DNA of 47,857 nt, taken from the NCBI GenBank assembly GCA_030039165.1, contig JASHQM010000065.1:1-47857 (forward strand), written 5' to 3'. Position numbers and translations under genes: made by a program. Of the stretch, positions 34,181-43,575 are shown one piece after another. This DNA is from Candidatus Sulfotelmatobacter sp. (GTDB lineage Bacteria; Acidobacteriota; Terriglobia; Terriglobales; Acidobacteriaceae). Numbering within the stretch: position 1 is the stretch's first letter; the number at the start of each line of letters is the position of its first letter. The notes beneath the pieces are model-generated. The model was not told the DNA's origin and ran no database searches. It saw nothing but the letters and a program-made list of their open reading frames with translations.

Positions 34181-35173
34181 CTATGAGGGCGACGCGAATG
34201 TTATGGTCACCGATACGGAGATCGTCTGGCCTGGGTTATAGGGGACGACCCCGGCCCCGGTAAGCGACGCCATCGTGAATACGTTGAGGACTTCCGCCGT
34301 GCCAGAGAGGGTCCCGTTTGGGCCCGTCAGGCTCCAGCCGTACGAGCAAACGCTCGGATCCGCGTTGTCCCCAAATCCGCAGGCCCCAAATACAGTCTCG
34401 ACGTCGGTAACGCTTCCAGGATTTGTGGAGGTGACCGCTACGCTTCCGCTGAGCGAAATCTGGGTTGACTCGCCGGAAGCGTTGTTTCCCGCTCCTAGTG
34501 CTGGAGCGGCGGCCATCAGGTTTGTCGAGCACGGCGAGGGCTGCTGGGCGGCAAGGCCTTGCGAGTAGGAGCACAGGGTGCCGAGGTAGCTTGCGCCGGA
34601 GGCGACACCCGCGGCCGTGATAAGGCAGGCTGTCCCGCTAGTGCTTCCGGGGACCGGCGTCGGCGTGCCAGAAGGGTTTGGGTAGCTCACCGGAAGACAC
34701 GGCCCCGCTTCTGCGCCGAAACCGGAAGGAGTGAGCGGCTGCGAGCCGCCTGCTGCGGCTGAGCTCCATGTGGCGGTGCCTCCATTCAGCACGATCGACA
34801 GGCCGCCCGGGGTGCCGCCGCCGGCAAGCAGGGCTGCGAGATAAGTCATGCCCGTCGGCTGAATTGCATTCTCGAATTCACGGTGCGCCGTCACCCTACC
34901 ATCCGGGTTCCTCACCTCAATCACCCAGTGACCGCTGACCTGCACGGTCAGCCCTTTGCTCTTCAGCGCGGAGGCTTTTGCGGTGGCCCGCTGTGCCGCA
35001 GCGGCTCCCGCACTCGTCGGTGCAGCTTTCGCCGCTGCAGACTGAGTTTGCGCCTGGCCGCTTTCCGCCGTTGCTAAAACAGATGCAATCGCGAAAAGAG
35101 ATAAACCGGCGAATTGCAAAACAGAGATTGGCTTCAACCGCGCAAAGAACTGATGGCGCAGACTCGTCTTCAT
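34181..35173 (-). CDS. Secreted protein of unknown family
   Basis: A 330-residue exported protein (signal about residues 14-42, ending SGQAQ). A short Ala-rich, charged stretch is followed by VSGHWVIEVRNPDGRVTAHREFENAIQ, then a Gly/Ser/Thr-rich body and beta-strand-like ends (TISVSVTITFAS). Four Cys residues between 160 and 240 could form disulfides outside the cell. I do not recognise the family. It precedes the Ig-array gene on the same strand, so the two may form one surface module. The start is fixed by CAGGAGGGTGT before ATG 35173; the frame is 24 codons longer upstream. Confidence 0.8.
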   Translation of the reverse strand: MKTSLRHQFFARLKPISVLQFAGLSLFAIASVLATAESGQAQTQSAAAKAAPTSAGAAAAQRATAKASALKSKGLTVQVSGHWVIEVRNPDGRVTAHREFENAIQPTGMTYLAALLAGGGTPGGLSIVLNGGTATWSSAAAGGSQPLTPSGFGAEAGPCLPVSYPNPSGTPTPVPGSTSGTACLITAAGVASGASYLGTLCSYSQGLAAQQPSPCSTNLMAAAPALGAGNNASGESTQISLSGSVAVTSTNPGSVTDVETVFGACGFGDNADPSVCSYGWSLTGPNGTLSGTAEVLNVFTMASLTGAGVVPYNPGQTISVSVTITFASPS

Positions 35174-35281
35174 ACACCCTCCTGATGTGGTTGCGATGTT
35201 GTACTTGATTACGACTTGGCCCAAGGAGAACTCTGACTTCTTCAACCCGCCCTCTCGGGCAAGGGGAACCGCTGCAACAAC

Positions 35282-35638
35282 CTAATCCGGCGTTACGCCC
35301 AGGTAATCTTCATGTCCTTCGAATATCGTGGCCAGCCTGGTCAGGCTGAATAATTCCTTCAAGCGCTGGTTCAGGTGGATGAGCTTCAGCTCACAATGTT
35401 GCCTTCGGGCGGAGACATAAAGGCTCACGATCGCGCCCAGCCCCGAACTATCGAGGTAGGTCACATCGGTCAGGTCCAGAACGACGCATTTGGCCTCCGG
35501 GATGGCCGCCCGCACCGCGGCTTGAAGCAGGCCCAGACTGCTCGACGTGATCTTTCCCGCGCAGCGCACAGCCGTCTGTTCGGGAGCTTTCAATGTCTCG
35601 ATTTGCAGCTCTGGAATTGGAATCACGGTCGCGGCCAT
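35282..35638 (-). CDS. STAS-domain anti-anti-sigma factor
   Basis: A 118-residue single STAS domain of the SpoIIAA/RsbV type. CVVLDLTDVTYLDSSGLGAI holds the phosphorylatable Ser (Ser64 or Ser65 in DSSGLG). In known systems a kinase (RsbW/SpoIIAB) phosphorylates this Ser, and the unphosphorylated form frees a sigma factor by binding the anti-sigma. No RsbW-type kinase is in the window; the sigma factor at 35884 is divergent, and its partner kinase at 36459 is of the Hanks type. A good GGAGG lies before the ATG. The 245-bp divergent gap to 35884 probably holds both promoters. Confidence 0.9.
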   Translation of the reverse strand: MAATVIPIPELQIETLKAPEQTAVRCAGKITSSSLGLLQAAVRAAIPEAKCVVLDLTDVTYLDSSGLGAIVSLYVSARRQHCELKLIHLNQRLKELFSLTRLATIFEGHEDYLGVTPD

Positions 35639-35883
35639 AATGGGCCTCCTTTAACTGTCAGCTTCAACATCGGTTCGAGCCGGCAACGTCTCCATCGTTT
35701 TGTGGCTCTATATGCAATAACGGAAAATGCCGGTAAACCTGGTCACGCCGTCAGAGATTTCTTGCGATCCTTTTCTCTAGTGCGTACCGCGGTCAGAACT
35801 GCAGGCTGCTGCGCAAGGGGGACGGGGCCCGCTAGGAGCATTCTGTTTTTTGGTGTAATTTATTGAAACTGCAGGAGGCTCGG

Positions 35884-36456
35884 ATGTCCGTGCCTTTGAC
35901 CCACGACGTCACCCAACTGCTGAAGGCCTGGAGAGCCGGAGATCAGGGGGCTCTCGACAAGCTCACGCCTCTCGTGTACGAGCAACTGCATCGCGTAGCA
36001 CGACACTACATGTCCACACAGCCCGATGGCCATACCCTGCAAACCACGGCGCTGGTGAATGAAGCATATCTGCGGCTGGTTGACTGTGCCCAGACGAATT
36101 GGCAGGACCGCGCGCATTTTTTTGCCGTTTCGGCGCAGGTGATGCGGCGGATTCTGATCGATTTTGCCCGCGCTCGTGGTGCGCGGAAACGGGGCGGCGA
36201 CGCGCCTCACATTTCATTGGACGATACGCCCACGGTCGGTATTGAACCAAATATGAAGTTGCTGGCGCTCGACAGCGCGCTGAAGGCGTTAGCCAGCTTC
36301 GATGAACGAAAGAGCAAAGTTGTGGAGCTCCGATTCTTTGGCGGGCTGAGCATTGAAGAAACGGCTGAGGTACTGCAAATCTCGGCGGAGACAGTGGTGC
36401 GCGATTGGAGAGTGGCGAAGATATGGTTGCTCCGGGAGTTGCGTGAGGAACATTAG
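35884..36456 (+). CDS. ECF-type sigma factor (TIGR02999-like)
   Basis: A 190-residue sigma factor of the short kind common in Acidobacteria and Planctomycetes beside Ser/Thr kinases. It begins [22 protein letters not shown]; region 2 holds [12 protein letters not shown] and a conserved [31 protein letters not shown] and [23 protein letters not shown] (region 4 helix-turn-helix) follow. The ATG at 35884 has GGAGG 6 nt upstream; a TTG 21 nt earlier is unlikely. The next gene (kinase 36459) begins 2 nt after the stop, so both are translated from one mRNA, and the kinase may control the sigma factor or its target. Confidence 0.92.
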   Translation: MSVPLTHDVTQLLKAWRAGDQGALDKLTPLVYEQLHRVARHYMSTQPDGHTLQTTALVNEAYLRLVDCAQTNWQDRAHFFAVSAQVMRRILIDFARARGARKRGGDAPHISLDDTPTVGIEPNMKLLALDSALKALASFDERKSKVVELRFFGGLSIEETAEVLQISAETVVRDWRVAKIWLLRELREEH

Positions 36457-36458
36457 GC

Positions 36459-39400
36459 GTGGACCCTGAACTTTGGCGAAAAGTCGAAGATTTGTGCCAG
36501 CGTGCACTGGAGTTAGATGAGGGCCAGCGCGCCGAGTTCTTGGCACGCTCCTGCGCAGGAGACGAAGCCTTACGTCGCGAAGTCGAATCGTTACTCACCG
36601 AAGACAAGAAAACTGGGCACTTCATCGAATCACCCGCCGTCGAACTGGTGGGTAAGCTGGTCGCACGTGATGCGGCAACCTCAGACAGCGGAAGCAAACT
36701 GATGGGCACTACGGTCTCGCACTACCGAATCATAGAAAAGCTGGGTGGTGGCGGCATGGGCGTGGTCTACAAAGCAGAAGACCTCGAACTCGGCCGCTTT
36801 GTTGCATTGAAATTCCTGCCTGAAGACCTGGCCCGTGACCCGCAAGCGCTAGAACGTTTTCGTCGCGAAGCCCGCGCCGCATCGGCGTTAAACCATCCCA
36901 ACATCTGCACCATTCATGAGATCGGCAAGCACGGTGAGCAGACGTTTATTGTCATGGAGTATCTGGACGGGGTGACGCTGAAGCATCAGATCTCGGGCCG
37001 GCCGCTGGAGATGGAGTTATTGCTGTCGCTCTCGATCGAAATTGCCGACGCGCTGGATGCGGCGCACGCCGCCCGGATCATTCATCGCGACATCAAGCCG
37101 GCAAACATTTTTATTACCGGACGCGGCCACGCGAAGATTCTGGATTTCGGGTTGGCAAAGGTTGCGCCGGCAGCGATCCCGTCGGGCTCGATCGGACTCG
37201 GCAACACCCGGACGCAGAGTATGGCGGAACAGCACCTAACGAGTCCGGGCACGGCGTTGGGGACGGTGGCGTATATGTCTCCGGAGCAGGTGCGGGCGAA
37301 GGAACTGGACTCGCGCACCGATCTGTTTTCGTTTGGAGCGGTGCTGTACGAGATGGCGACGGGACAGCTGCCGTTTCGCGGAGAGAGCTCAGGATTGATC
37401 CTCAATTCGATCCTGGAACATGCACCGGTGCCACCGGTTCGATTGAATCCCGACTTGCCAGCAGAACTCGAGCGGATTATCGACCGTGCACTAGAAAAGG
37501 ACCGGAAACTCCGTTATCAGCATGCTTCAGAGATGCGCGCGGAATTGCAACGGCTGAAGCGAGACACGGAGAGTGGGCACTTGGAGGCAGCGCTTTCAGG
37601 CGCAGGGTCGGCCCTGCACGACGCTCCCTTAGATGGGAAGAGACTATTAGATAAGAAGAGACTGTGGAAGATTGCAGTTCCCGGAGGCCTCATTATCGCC
37701 GTATTGATCGCTGCTGGTCTTTACTACCGTTCGCGCCGTGCCAAGCCACTGACCGAGAAGGATACTATCGTGCTTGCGGATTTCACGAATACGACGGGCG
37801 ACCCGGTATTCGATAACACGCTCAAGACCGCGCTCACCGTTTCTCTCATGCAGTCGCCCTTTCTGAATGTGCTTTCGGATAGCAATATCAGCAAGACTCT
37901 CAAGCTAATGGAGAAGCCTATTGATACCAGGCTGACACCCGACGTCGCTCGTGAGGTTTGCCTTCGGGCGGGGAGCGAAGCGTACATCTCCGGGTCAATC
38001 ACTAGTTTGGGGAGCCAATATGTACTGGCGTTGAAGATTGTCAATTGCCAAAGCAGCGACACGCTGGCGCAGGAGCAGGCATCGGCGGCGAGCAAGGAGA
38101 AGGTTCTGGATACGCTGGGCGTGACAGCATCGAAGCTGCGAGGCGAGCTCGGTGAATCGCTGGCAACAGTGCAGAAACTAGATGTTCCGCTTTCCGAAGC
38201 AACCACATCTTCGCTCGAAGCCCTGCAAGCTTACAGCCTTGGGAACGAAGCAGATCGCGAGAAAGGGCCCGCTGCGGCGCTGGCCTACCGTCAACGCGCC
38301 ATCGAACTCGATCCGAATTTCGCTATGGCATATCTCGCTATCGCTGAAGACTACCGCAGCCTTGGCGAGGTGGGGCGGGCTAGGGAGTACTTTACAAAAG
38401 CATTTGAGCTGCGCGAACGCGCCGGTGAGCGGGAAAAGCTGTTCATTGCGGGCGACTACTACAATTCTGTTACCGGGGAACTGGAGAAAGCCGCACAGGC
38501 GGGGAAAGAGCTGCTCGCAAACTACCCAAGAGATGCGGGGGCTCACATTAGTTTGGGCAACTGTTACATCGACGAGGGGCAATATGAACGGGCAAAGGAG
38601 GAGTACGATGTTGCGCTTCAGAAATGGCCGGACAACTCCAGCTCGTATTCGGGTGTTGCCTTCGCTCTACTTGCCCTACAAAAGCCCAATGAAGCCAAGA
38701 AGACGATTGAGCAGGCTCATGCGGTAAACCTGGATAATCACTTTCTCCACTTGATTCTCTTTGCTCTGTCTTTCCAAGAGGCGGACTCCGCGGCGATGGC
38801 AGAACAGCAACAGTGGTTTGCGAATCACGATGTCGAGCACTGGGGGCTTGTGCTTGCCTCTGACACCGAGGCATACGCCGGCCATTTGAGCAGGGCACGG
38901 GAATTGACCCAGCGGTCTGTAGATTCCGCGATTCGCGCCGACAGCAAGGAAACTGGAGCGATCTTTCTTGAGGATCTGGCTCTGCGTGAAGCCTCCTACG
39001 GCAAGCTGATCGATGCGAAGCAATCGGCGGCAGAGGGTCTAACGCTCGCTCCTGCGAGTCCGGGCGTTGTCGAAGCGGCGCTTGCTTATGCCATGGCAGG
39101 CGATACGGTATTGGCGGAATCGCTGGCGCAGGATCTGAACAAGCGTTACCCGCTGGATACACAGATGCAGTCGCTATGGCTGCCCGCGATTCGAGCGCAG
39201 TTGGCGCTCAACCGGAAGAATCCTGGCGAGGCGCTCAACGATCTGCAAGCTGCGCTGCCCCCAATTGAGTACGGCCAGATTCAGTTCGCCACTAGCCTCT
39301 CCTGCCTCTACCCCACCTACATTCGTGGTGAGGCCTATCTGGCGGCCGGACAGGGTAAGGAAGCCGCAACTGAGTTCCAGAAGATTCTCGACCATAGCGG

Positions 39401-39614
39401 CATCGTCTGGAACTGCTGGACGGGAGCTTTGGCGCGTCTAGGCGTGGCGCGTGCGAATGCTCTGCAGGCGAGGACTTCACAGGGCGCAGATGCAGACGCT
39501 GCACGAGTACGAGCGTTGGCAGCTTACAAAGAGTTTCTCACATTGTGGAAGGATGCCGACCCCGACATCCCCGTCCGGAAGCAAGCCAAAGCCGAGTACG
39601 CAAAGCTGCAATAG
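36459..39614 (+). CDS. Membrane Ser/Thr protein kinase with TPR repeats
   Basis: A 1051-residue Hanks-type kinase. Residues 1-75 are the N-terminal part typical for sigma-linked kinases ([13 protein letters not shown], then HFIESPA). The kinase domain lies at about 87-355: GGGGMG loop, Lys118, Asp211 in HRDIKPAN, Asp229 of [13 protein letters not shown]. One membrane helix lies at about 402-423. The outer part (430-1051) begins with a TolB-like alpha/beta module ([20 protein letters not shown]) and continues into TPR-like helices ([19 protein letters not shown]). All catalytic residues are present. It starts at GTG 36459, 2 nt after the sigma stop. A decayed fragment of a similar gene follows immediately at 39638. 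Confidence 0.94.
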   Translation: MDPELWRKVEDLCQRALELDEGQRAEFLARSCAGDEALRREVESLLTEDKKTGHFIESPAVELVGKLVARDAATSDSGSKLMGTTVSHYRIIEKLGGGGMGVVYKAEDLELGRFVALKFLPEDLARDPQALERFRREARAASALNHPNICTIHEIGKHGEQTFIVMEYLDGVTLKHQISGRPLEMELLLSLSIEIADALDAAHAARIIHRDIKPANIFITGRGHAKILDFGLAKVAPAAIPSGSIGLGNTRTQSMAEQHLTSPGTALGTVAYMSPEQVRAKELDSRTDLFSFGAVLYEMATGQLPFRGESSGLILNSILEHAPVPPVRLNPDLPAELERIIDRALEKDRKLRYQHASEMRAELQRLKRDTESGHLEAALSGAGSALHDAPLDGKRLLDKKRLWKIAVPGGLIIAVLIAAGLYYRSRRAKPLTEKDTIVLADFTNTTGDPVFDNTLKTALTVSLMQSPFLNVLSDSNISKTLKLMEKPIDTRLTPDVAREVCLRAGSEAYISGSITSLGSQYVLALKIVNCQSSDTLAQEQASAASKEKVLDTLGVTASKLRGELGESLATVQKLDVPLSEATTSSLEALQAYSLGNEADREKGPAAALAYRQRAIELDPNFAMAYLAIAEDYRSLGEVGRAREYFTKAFELRERAGEREKLFIAGDYYNSVTGELEKAAQAGKELLANYPRDAGAHISLGNCYIDEGQYERAKEEYDVALQKWPDNSSSYSGVAFALLALQKPNEAKKTIEQAHAVNLDNHFLHLILFALSFQEADSAAMAEQQQWFANHDVEHWGLVLASDTEAYAGHLSRARELTQRSVDSAIRADSKETGAIFLEDLALREASYGKLIDAKQSAAEGLTLAPASPGVVEAALAYAMAGDTVLAESLAQDLNKRYPLDTQMQSLWLPAIRAQLALNRKNPGEALNDLQAALPPIEYGQIQFATSLSCLYPTYIRGEAYLAAGQGKEAATEFQKILDHSGIVWNCWTGALARLGVARANALQARTSQGADADAARVRALAAYKEFLTLWKDADPDIPVRKQAKAEYAKLQ

Positions 39615-39637
39615 TCTGAGGTTTACTGAGTGCGACC

Positions 39638-39900
39638 GTGATTGACGGTTGGCGAAGGGCGCTGGAACTCCATGAAAGCGAGCGCGCCGAGTTTCTGGCA
39701 CGCTGCTGCGCGGGCCGACGAAGCCTTACGTCGCAAAGTTGAATCGTTGCTCGCTGAAGATAAGAAAGCCGGACACTTTATCGAATCGCCTGCCGACCAT
39801 CGACGGGCCATCGAGCAGGATCCGAATTTTGCCTTAGCGTACACGGCTATATGGGCGACTACCACACCCTGGGCGAGACGACGCACAAGAGTAACCCAAG
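39638..39900 (+). pseudogene. Decayed kinase fragment (partial copy of the upstream gene)
   Basis: From GTG 39638 the sequence matches the N-terminus of the kinase at 36459 (LELHESERAEFLARCCAG beside [18 protein letters not shown]), then needs a one-base shift to continue DEALRRKVESLLAEDKKAGH. After FIESPAD it jumps to a TPR segment (RAIEQDPNFALAYTAI beside [16 protein letters not shown]), so about 550 codons, including the whole kinase domain, are gone. A second shift follows (DYHTLGE in another frame). With two frameshifts and a large deletion it cannot make a kinase. The 89-residue open frame in it is a by-product. Confidence 0.8.
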
Positions 39901-39912
39901 CAATATGACGTA

Positions 39913-39955
39913 TATAATATGTCGTGGAACGATATACAAATATCGTTCCACGATA
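39913..39955 (+). promoter_or_regulatory. -10 box followed by two mirrored operator-like dyads
   Basis: TATAAT (39913-39918) is followed after 1 nt by TGTCGT-GGA-ACGATA (39920-39934) and then TATCGT-TCC-ACGATA (39941-39955). Each is a 6-3-6 dyad (the first with one mismatch); the second copy is the reverse complement of the first at 14 of 15 positions, and their centres are 21 bp apart, two helical turns. Together they make a 13-bp perfect inverted repeat with a 6-nt loop, not followed by a T-run, so a terminator is unlikely. The placement fits repression of the promoter. The next gene is the OmpA-type gene, 217 bp downstream. No -35 element is clear. Confidence 0.5.
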
Positions 39956-40172
39956 CAACGCCCTCGCCTGCCTGGGCATCCATCTAGCTGAGGCAGTAGT
40001 TGGACCGGCAGATCTTGCTGGGCCGCCTCCTCGACTCGCCATGATTCAGTTGTTGCGCAAGTAATCGCACGAGGAAGCGGCTTCGAACCCTTCTGCCAGC
40101 CGGTCGCTGCCGTGGCTTTCGTCCGCGCCAGCAGCGACCCTGCCCCGCACACATCGCTTAAGGAGGAATACG

Positions 40173-41939
40173 ATGTTCACCGCCGCTTCCGGGCGTTTTG
40201 CATTTCTCGCAGTCCTCGCCTTCTCGTTAATCACGCTTCCCGCGTTGGCCGACAACAACAGTTCCGGCAAACTCAAAGTCCACGTTCATCCCAAGCAGGC
40301 CTACGTTTTCGTGGATGGCAAGGCCATCCGTGACGGCAGTCAGACCATCCATCTCACCGCCGGCTCGCACGAGGTCAGCGTGCATAACTATGGATATCTT
40401 CCCGTCAGCAAAACCGTACAGATTGACTCCGGCAAAACCAGCGACCTCGATTTCGATTTGCAGAAATCGGGTGACAAGGTTTCCGGTCCTTTCGGCGATA
40501 TCGAATTGAAGGGCCATCCCCGCGCTGCGGTGCTGCTCAATGGCGCCACGCCCGATTATTTCGTTGGTCACGTTGATGAATTCGATTGGAACTGGATTTG
40601 GCACCAGCGCCTTCTCGTGAAGCCAGGTACGTACAACGTCACGGTCACGCGCGAAGGCAACACCATCTGGTCCGGCCCGGTTGCGGTGAAGGCGGGTGAG
40701 CAGGTTACGGTTTACCTCGACAAGAATGGCAAGACGAAAACCAAGAGCTGGCCTGCAGGTGAGAAGATGGCGGCCGAACCGCGTTTCGAGGCCGGAATCG
40801 CCAGCGCGACTGTTCCCATTGCTCCGGTTACGGCCGATCTTACGGCACAGTCGGCGCCGCTCGATTGCGGGCAATCTGCCCAGCTGAACTGGAATGCGGC
40901 CAATACCGTTGCCGTTTCGATTACGAACGTGGGCAACGTCCCCGCCAGCGGCGACCGCAGTGTTTCGCCGAAGAAAACAACAGCCTATGAACTGGTCGCC
41001 CAAGGCCCGGGCGGCAAAGTAACCAGAACGGCCACAATCGACGTAAATTCCGAACCTGTCGTCACTCTGACCGCCAACGAGCAGGAAGTTCACTTCCACA
41101 AGATTGGCGACAAGGTCGTGCAGGATGATCCGGTGACATTAAACTGGTCGGCAAAGTACGCCAATCAGGTAACGATTACCCCGCTGGGAACGGAGAGCCC
41201 CACCGGCAGCAAGACAGTTACGCCGCAGCCCGCGCAAACCGCCGTCGGCCCGGTGAACGAAACCGTGAATTACACACTCGCCGCCTCTAACCCCTGCGGC
41301 GGAACAACGACCAAAACGGCCGCGATCCGCATCGTCGGTTCCATCGATCCTGCGCCCGCGGTTACGCTGGCCAGCATTTTCTATCCGACAAATTATCCGG
41401 CGCGCGCGCATCCCAGGGTCGGACTAGTTGCCACCGAGAAGGCTGAACTGAGGCAGGCCGCGAATCGCTTCAAGGACCACGAAGAATATGTCAACGATCA
41501 TGCTTCGCTCACGGTTGTGGGGCACGCCGACATTCGTGGGCCTCAGAGCTACAACCTGAAACTGAGCCAACGCCGTGCGGACCTGGTGAAAAACTACCTG
41601 GTTGCGCAGGGCATTTCGGCAGATAAGATCCAGGTCCGCGCCGAAGGCAAGAAGCAGGAACTGAGCAGAAGCGAAGTCGCGAAGCTGCAGAAGCAGGACC
41701 CGGAGCAACCGGACAAGTGGATGACTCATAATGCCAAGTCGACGTGGCTAGCCTATAACCGGCGCGTCGATATCATCCTTGAACCCGGAAACGCTCCATC
41801 AACCGAGGCATTCCCCAATGCCGCGTCCGATGCCCGCTTGTTGTGGCAGCGGGCGCAGCCCAAGTTGCATCAGGTGGAAAAAGCCGACCAGTCGACTTCA
41901 ACCACGGCATCGCTGCAAGCCGCACCGCAAGTACACTAG
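40173..41939 (+). CDS. PEGA/OmpA-type envelope protein
   Basis: A 588-residue exported protein (signal about residues 1-26, ending LPALA). Residues 30-105 are a PEGA-type beta domain (GKLKVHVHPKQAYVFVDGKA); a second similar beta unit follows (about 110-190), then two Ig-like units (about 220-390) each with LxWxAxxA strands. Residues about 440-540 are an OmpA C-terminal domain: LTVVGHADIRG, NLKLSQRRADLVKNYLVAQG and RRVDIILEP, which would bind peptidoglycan. It probably links the outer face of the cell to the wall. AAGGAGGAATACG before ATG is a strong ribosome site. It may be controlled from the dyad promoter at 39913; a long leader of about 220 nt would result. Confidence 0.9.
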   Translation: MFTAASGRFAFLAVLAFSLITLPALADNNSSGKLKVHVHPKQAYVFVDGKAIRDGSQTIHLTAGSHEVSVHNYGYLPVSKTVQIDSGKTSDLDFDLQKSGDKVSGPFGDIELKGHPRAAVLLNGATPDYFVGHVDEFDWNWIWHQRLLVKPGTYNVTVTREGNTIWSGPVAVKAGEQVTVYLDKNGKTKTKSWPAGEKMAAEPRFEAGIASATVPIAPVTADLTAQSAPLDCGQSAQLNWNAANTVAVSITNVGNVPASGDRSVSPKKTTAYELVAQGPGGKVTRTATIDVNSEPVVTLTANEQEVHFHKIGDKVVQDDPVTLNWSAKYANQVTITPLGTESPTGSKTVTPQPAQTAVGPVNETVNYTLAASNPCGGTTTKTAAIRIVGSIDPAPAVTLASIFYPTNYPARAHPRVGLVATEKAELRQAANRFKDHEEYVNDHASLTVVGHADIRGPQSYNLKLSQRRADLVKNYLVAQGISADKIQVRAEGKKQELSRSEVAKLQKQDPEQPDKWMTHNAKSTWLAYNRRVDIILEPGNAPSTEAFPNAASDARLLWQRAQPKLHQVEKADQSTSTTASLQAAPQVH

Positions 41940-41954
41940 CAGCCATTCTGGTTG

Positions 41955-41989
41955 CCCCCACCTTGCCGCGTTTGGTGGCAGGGTGGGGG
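41955..41989 (+). terminator. Strong GC hairpin after the OmpA-type gene
   Basis: CCCCCACCTTGCC (41955-41967) pairs with GGCAGGGTGGGGG (41977-41989), one G:U, with a 9-nt loop. It is 15 bp after the stop. Only TTTG follows, so it is a stable hairpin with a weak U-tract. Confidence 0.6.
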
Positions 41990-42154
41990 TTTGAGTATCT
42001 CAGTCAGCAAACCAAGTTTAGAACGCGACATCTCGACCCGGGGCGGAACGAAGCGATAGCAAGCCTTTCCGTTTGGTTGCCCTTAGCCTTCGGTCAGTGC
42101 AGGCAGGATTCTCGGCGCTCTAAAGTGGGAGTCTGGAGGATGACACTTTTGCTG

Positions 42155-43468
42155 TCATGCTTTCTGGGATTCGCGCTTCAGCGCGCGGTCGAGTGTTTGG
42201 TCGAGCGCGGATTTGGCTTTCTCGTATTCGTCCGCGGAGATTTGGCCTTTGCGGCGTTCCACCTCGAGCTGGAAGAGCTCCTCCTTCAGTGCGTCGAGCA
42301 GAGCCGAAGCGGGACGCGCCGGCGAAGGCGCAGCGCGGGCGTGGAGAATTTCCGCAGGCGCGTACTCGTCGGCTACAGGCTGAAGCCCCGATCCCGCCTT
42401 TTCGCGGGCCAGAGCACGCGCGGCGGATTGCTGGCGCGAGGCGACGATGACTCCGCCAACCAGCAGAACGGCCGTGAAGCCCCCGAGAATCCACCAGCGA
42501 TATTTTTGCAGCGGGTCGGGAGCGTCGATGGGCGGGCCGATTCCGCCCCCGGGACGATTGTTGGTTTGCGCATTGTTCGCCGCTCCGCTCGATTGTCCCT
42601 GGGCGTTCTCCTGCGGCTGCTCGAGTGTGCCTTCCCCGGAGACTTTGAAGGCGAGATTCTCGCCCGGAGTGGTGTTGGAAGCAACTTGCACCGCCGCATC
42701 AGGCTCCTGCGCGTAATCGACGAGCTTGAATCCGGCGGATTGCGTAGCGGCCGTGAACTGCATCGACTTCGGCAGCATCACGACGAAATGCTGCAGCGGA
42801 TACACAGACTTTGGGTCAATGTTAGCGCTGCCGGTGTAGTTCATCTGGTAGGCAACCTCGAACCGGGTGAGGCCGGGGCGCAGCGGGAAGATGAAGGAGT
42901 ATTTCAACTTCTTATCGTCTTCCGGAACGGGCGCAGAGCGTAGCGGATTGCCACCTTCGGTGGTCGCGGTGGCAGAGTCGGGGATAACTTCGGCACCTTC
43001 AGGGATGTTGAATTCGAGGTTGTGCTCGTTCATCTGGGTCCGCGGTGGCCTGGAGGAATTCTGCACGCCGAATTCGCGGACTACGATGAGCTTGCCCTGC
43101 TGTGCTTCGACGCGGAGGATGTCCGCGACAACCTCGATGCCCTCGACTTTTTTCGCGGCGTCGTAGACTTCGACCTCGACCGAAGTGGTTCCGGGAGGAG
43201 CCATGCGGTGGTAGGTAACGTTTTGATGGATGGCGCGGACCAAGTGTGGCGATTGAGCGTCATCGAGCTTGAAGCTGAATTTGCCGCTGGAGTCGGTTTT
43301 GGTGCGGCCGGCCTCTTCCATTCCCTGGCCGAGTTTGAGAAGGACGACATCGTCCCCGGCGGAGGGTTTACCGGTGGTGGCGTTCTTGACCGTACCTGTA
43401 AGGGTTTGGGCAAAAGTTGTTATGGAGAGGAACAGAGTTAGAGTAATAAGGATGCTCACGTGGCGCAT
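42155..43468 (-). CDS. Membrane protein with carboxypeptidase-regulatory domain, cytochrome c operon
   Basis: A 437-residue exported protein anchored by a late membrane helix. A signal peptide covers about residues 1-21 (ends TTFAQ). Residues 22-110 are a carboxypeptidase-regulatory-like beta sandwich (LTGTVKNATTGKPSAGD); beta-rich sequence follows, then a Gln/Asn/Pro-rich linker (about 265-305), a helix at about 315-336, and a short cytoplasmic helical tail (LFQLEVERRKGQISADEYEKAKSAL) resembling SHOCT-type ends. It is the last gene of the ccm operon and begins 107 bp after the CcmI-like gene. A role in cytochrome c assembly is inferred from position only. The start at 43468 begins the signal peptide; a TTG 37 codons earlier is the longest frame. 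Confidence 0.8.
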   Translation of the reverse strand: MRHVSILITLTLFLSITTFAQTLTGTVKNATTGKPSAGDDVVLLKLGQGMEEAGRTKTDSSGKFSFKLDDAQSPHLVRAIHQNVTYHRMAPPGTTSVEVEVYDAAKKVEGIEVVADILRVEAQQGKLIVVREFGVQNSSRPPRTQMNEHNLEFNIPEGAEVIPDSATATTEGGNPLRSAPVPEDDKKLKYSFIFPLRPGLTRFEVAYQMNYTGSANIDPKSVYPLQHFVVMLPKSMQFTAATQSAGFKLVDYAQEPDAAVQVASNTTPGENLAFKVSGEGTLEQPQENAQGQSSGAANNAQTNNRPGGGIGPPIDAPDPLQKYRWWILGGFTAVLLVGGVIVASRQQSAARALAREKAGSGLQPVADEYAPAEILHARAAPSPARPASALLDALKEELFQLEVERRKGQISADEYEKAKSALDQTLDRALKRESQKA

Positions 43469-43508
43469 TTTGCTCAACGTGCCACGCATGCTTGGCGGCA
43501 CGGAGGCT

Positions 43509-43559
43509 CGCCCAGATCCTTCATTCGCGCAAAAAGCGCGCTGGGTCGGGATGACAGCA
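43509..43559 (-). repeat. Dispersed intergenic repeat, copy 3
   Basis: Read on the minus strand it begins GCTGTCATCCCGACCC, contains a CGCGC-TTTTT-GCGCG hairpin, and ends AGGATCTGGGC, sharing the TGTCATCC opening and (A/G)GGATCT closing with copies 1 and 2. It lies between the CcmI-like gene and the last gene of the operon. Confidence 0.5.
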
Positions 43560-43575
43560 TTTAGAAACGCTTGGT

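Noticed and set aside
39642..39908. An 88-residue gene downstream of the kinase
   Set aside because: Its sequence joins a shifted piece of the kinase N-terminus to a distant TPR piece; it is part of a decayed copy, not a gene.
42136..42160. ATGACA/TGTCAT hairpin after the OmpA-type gene as a terminator or a fourth copy of the dispersed repeat
   Set aside because: The stem is only 6 bp, there is no T-run, and only one end of the repeat pattern is present.
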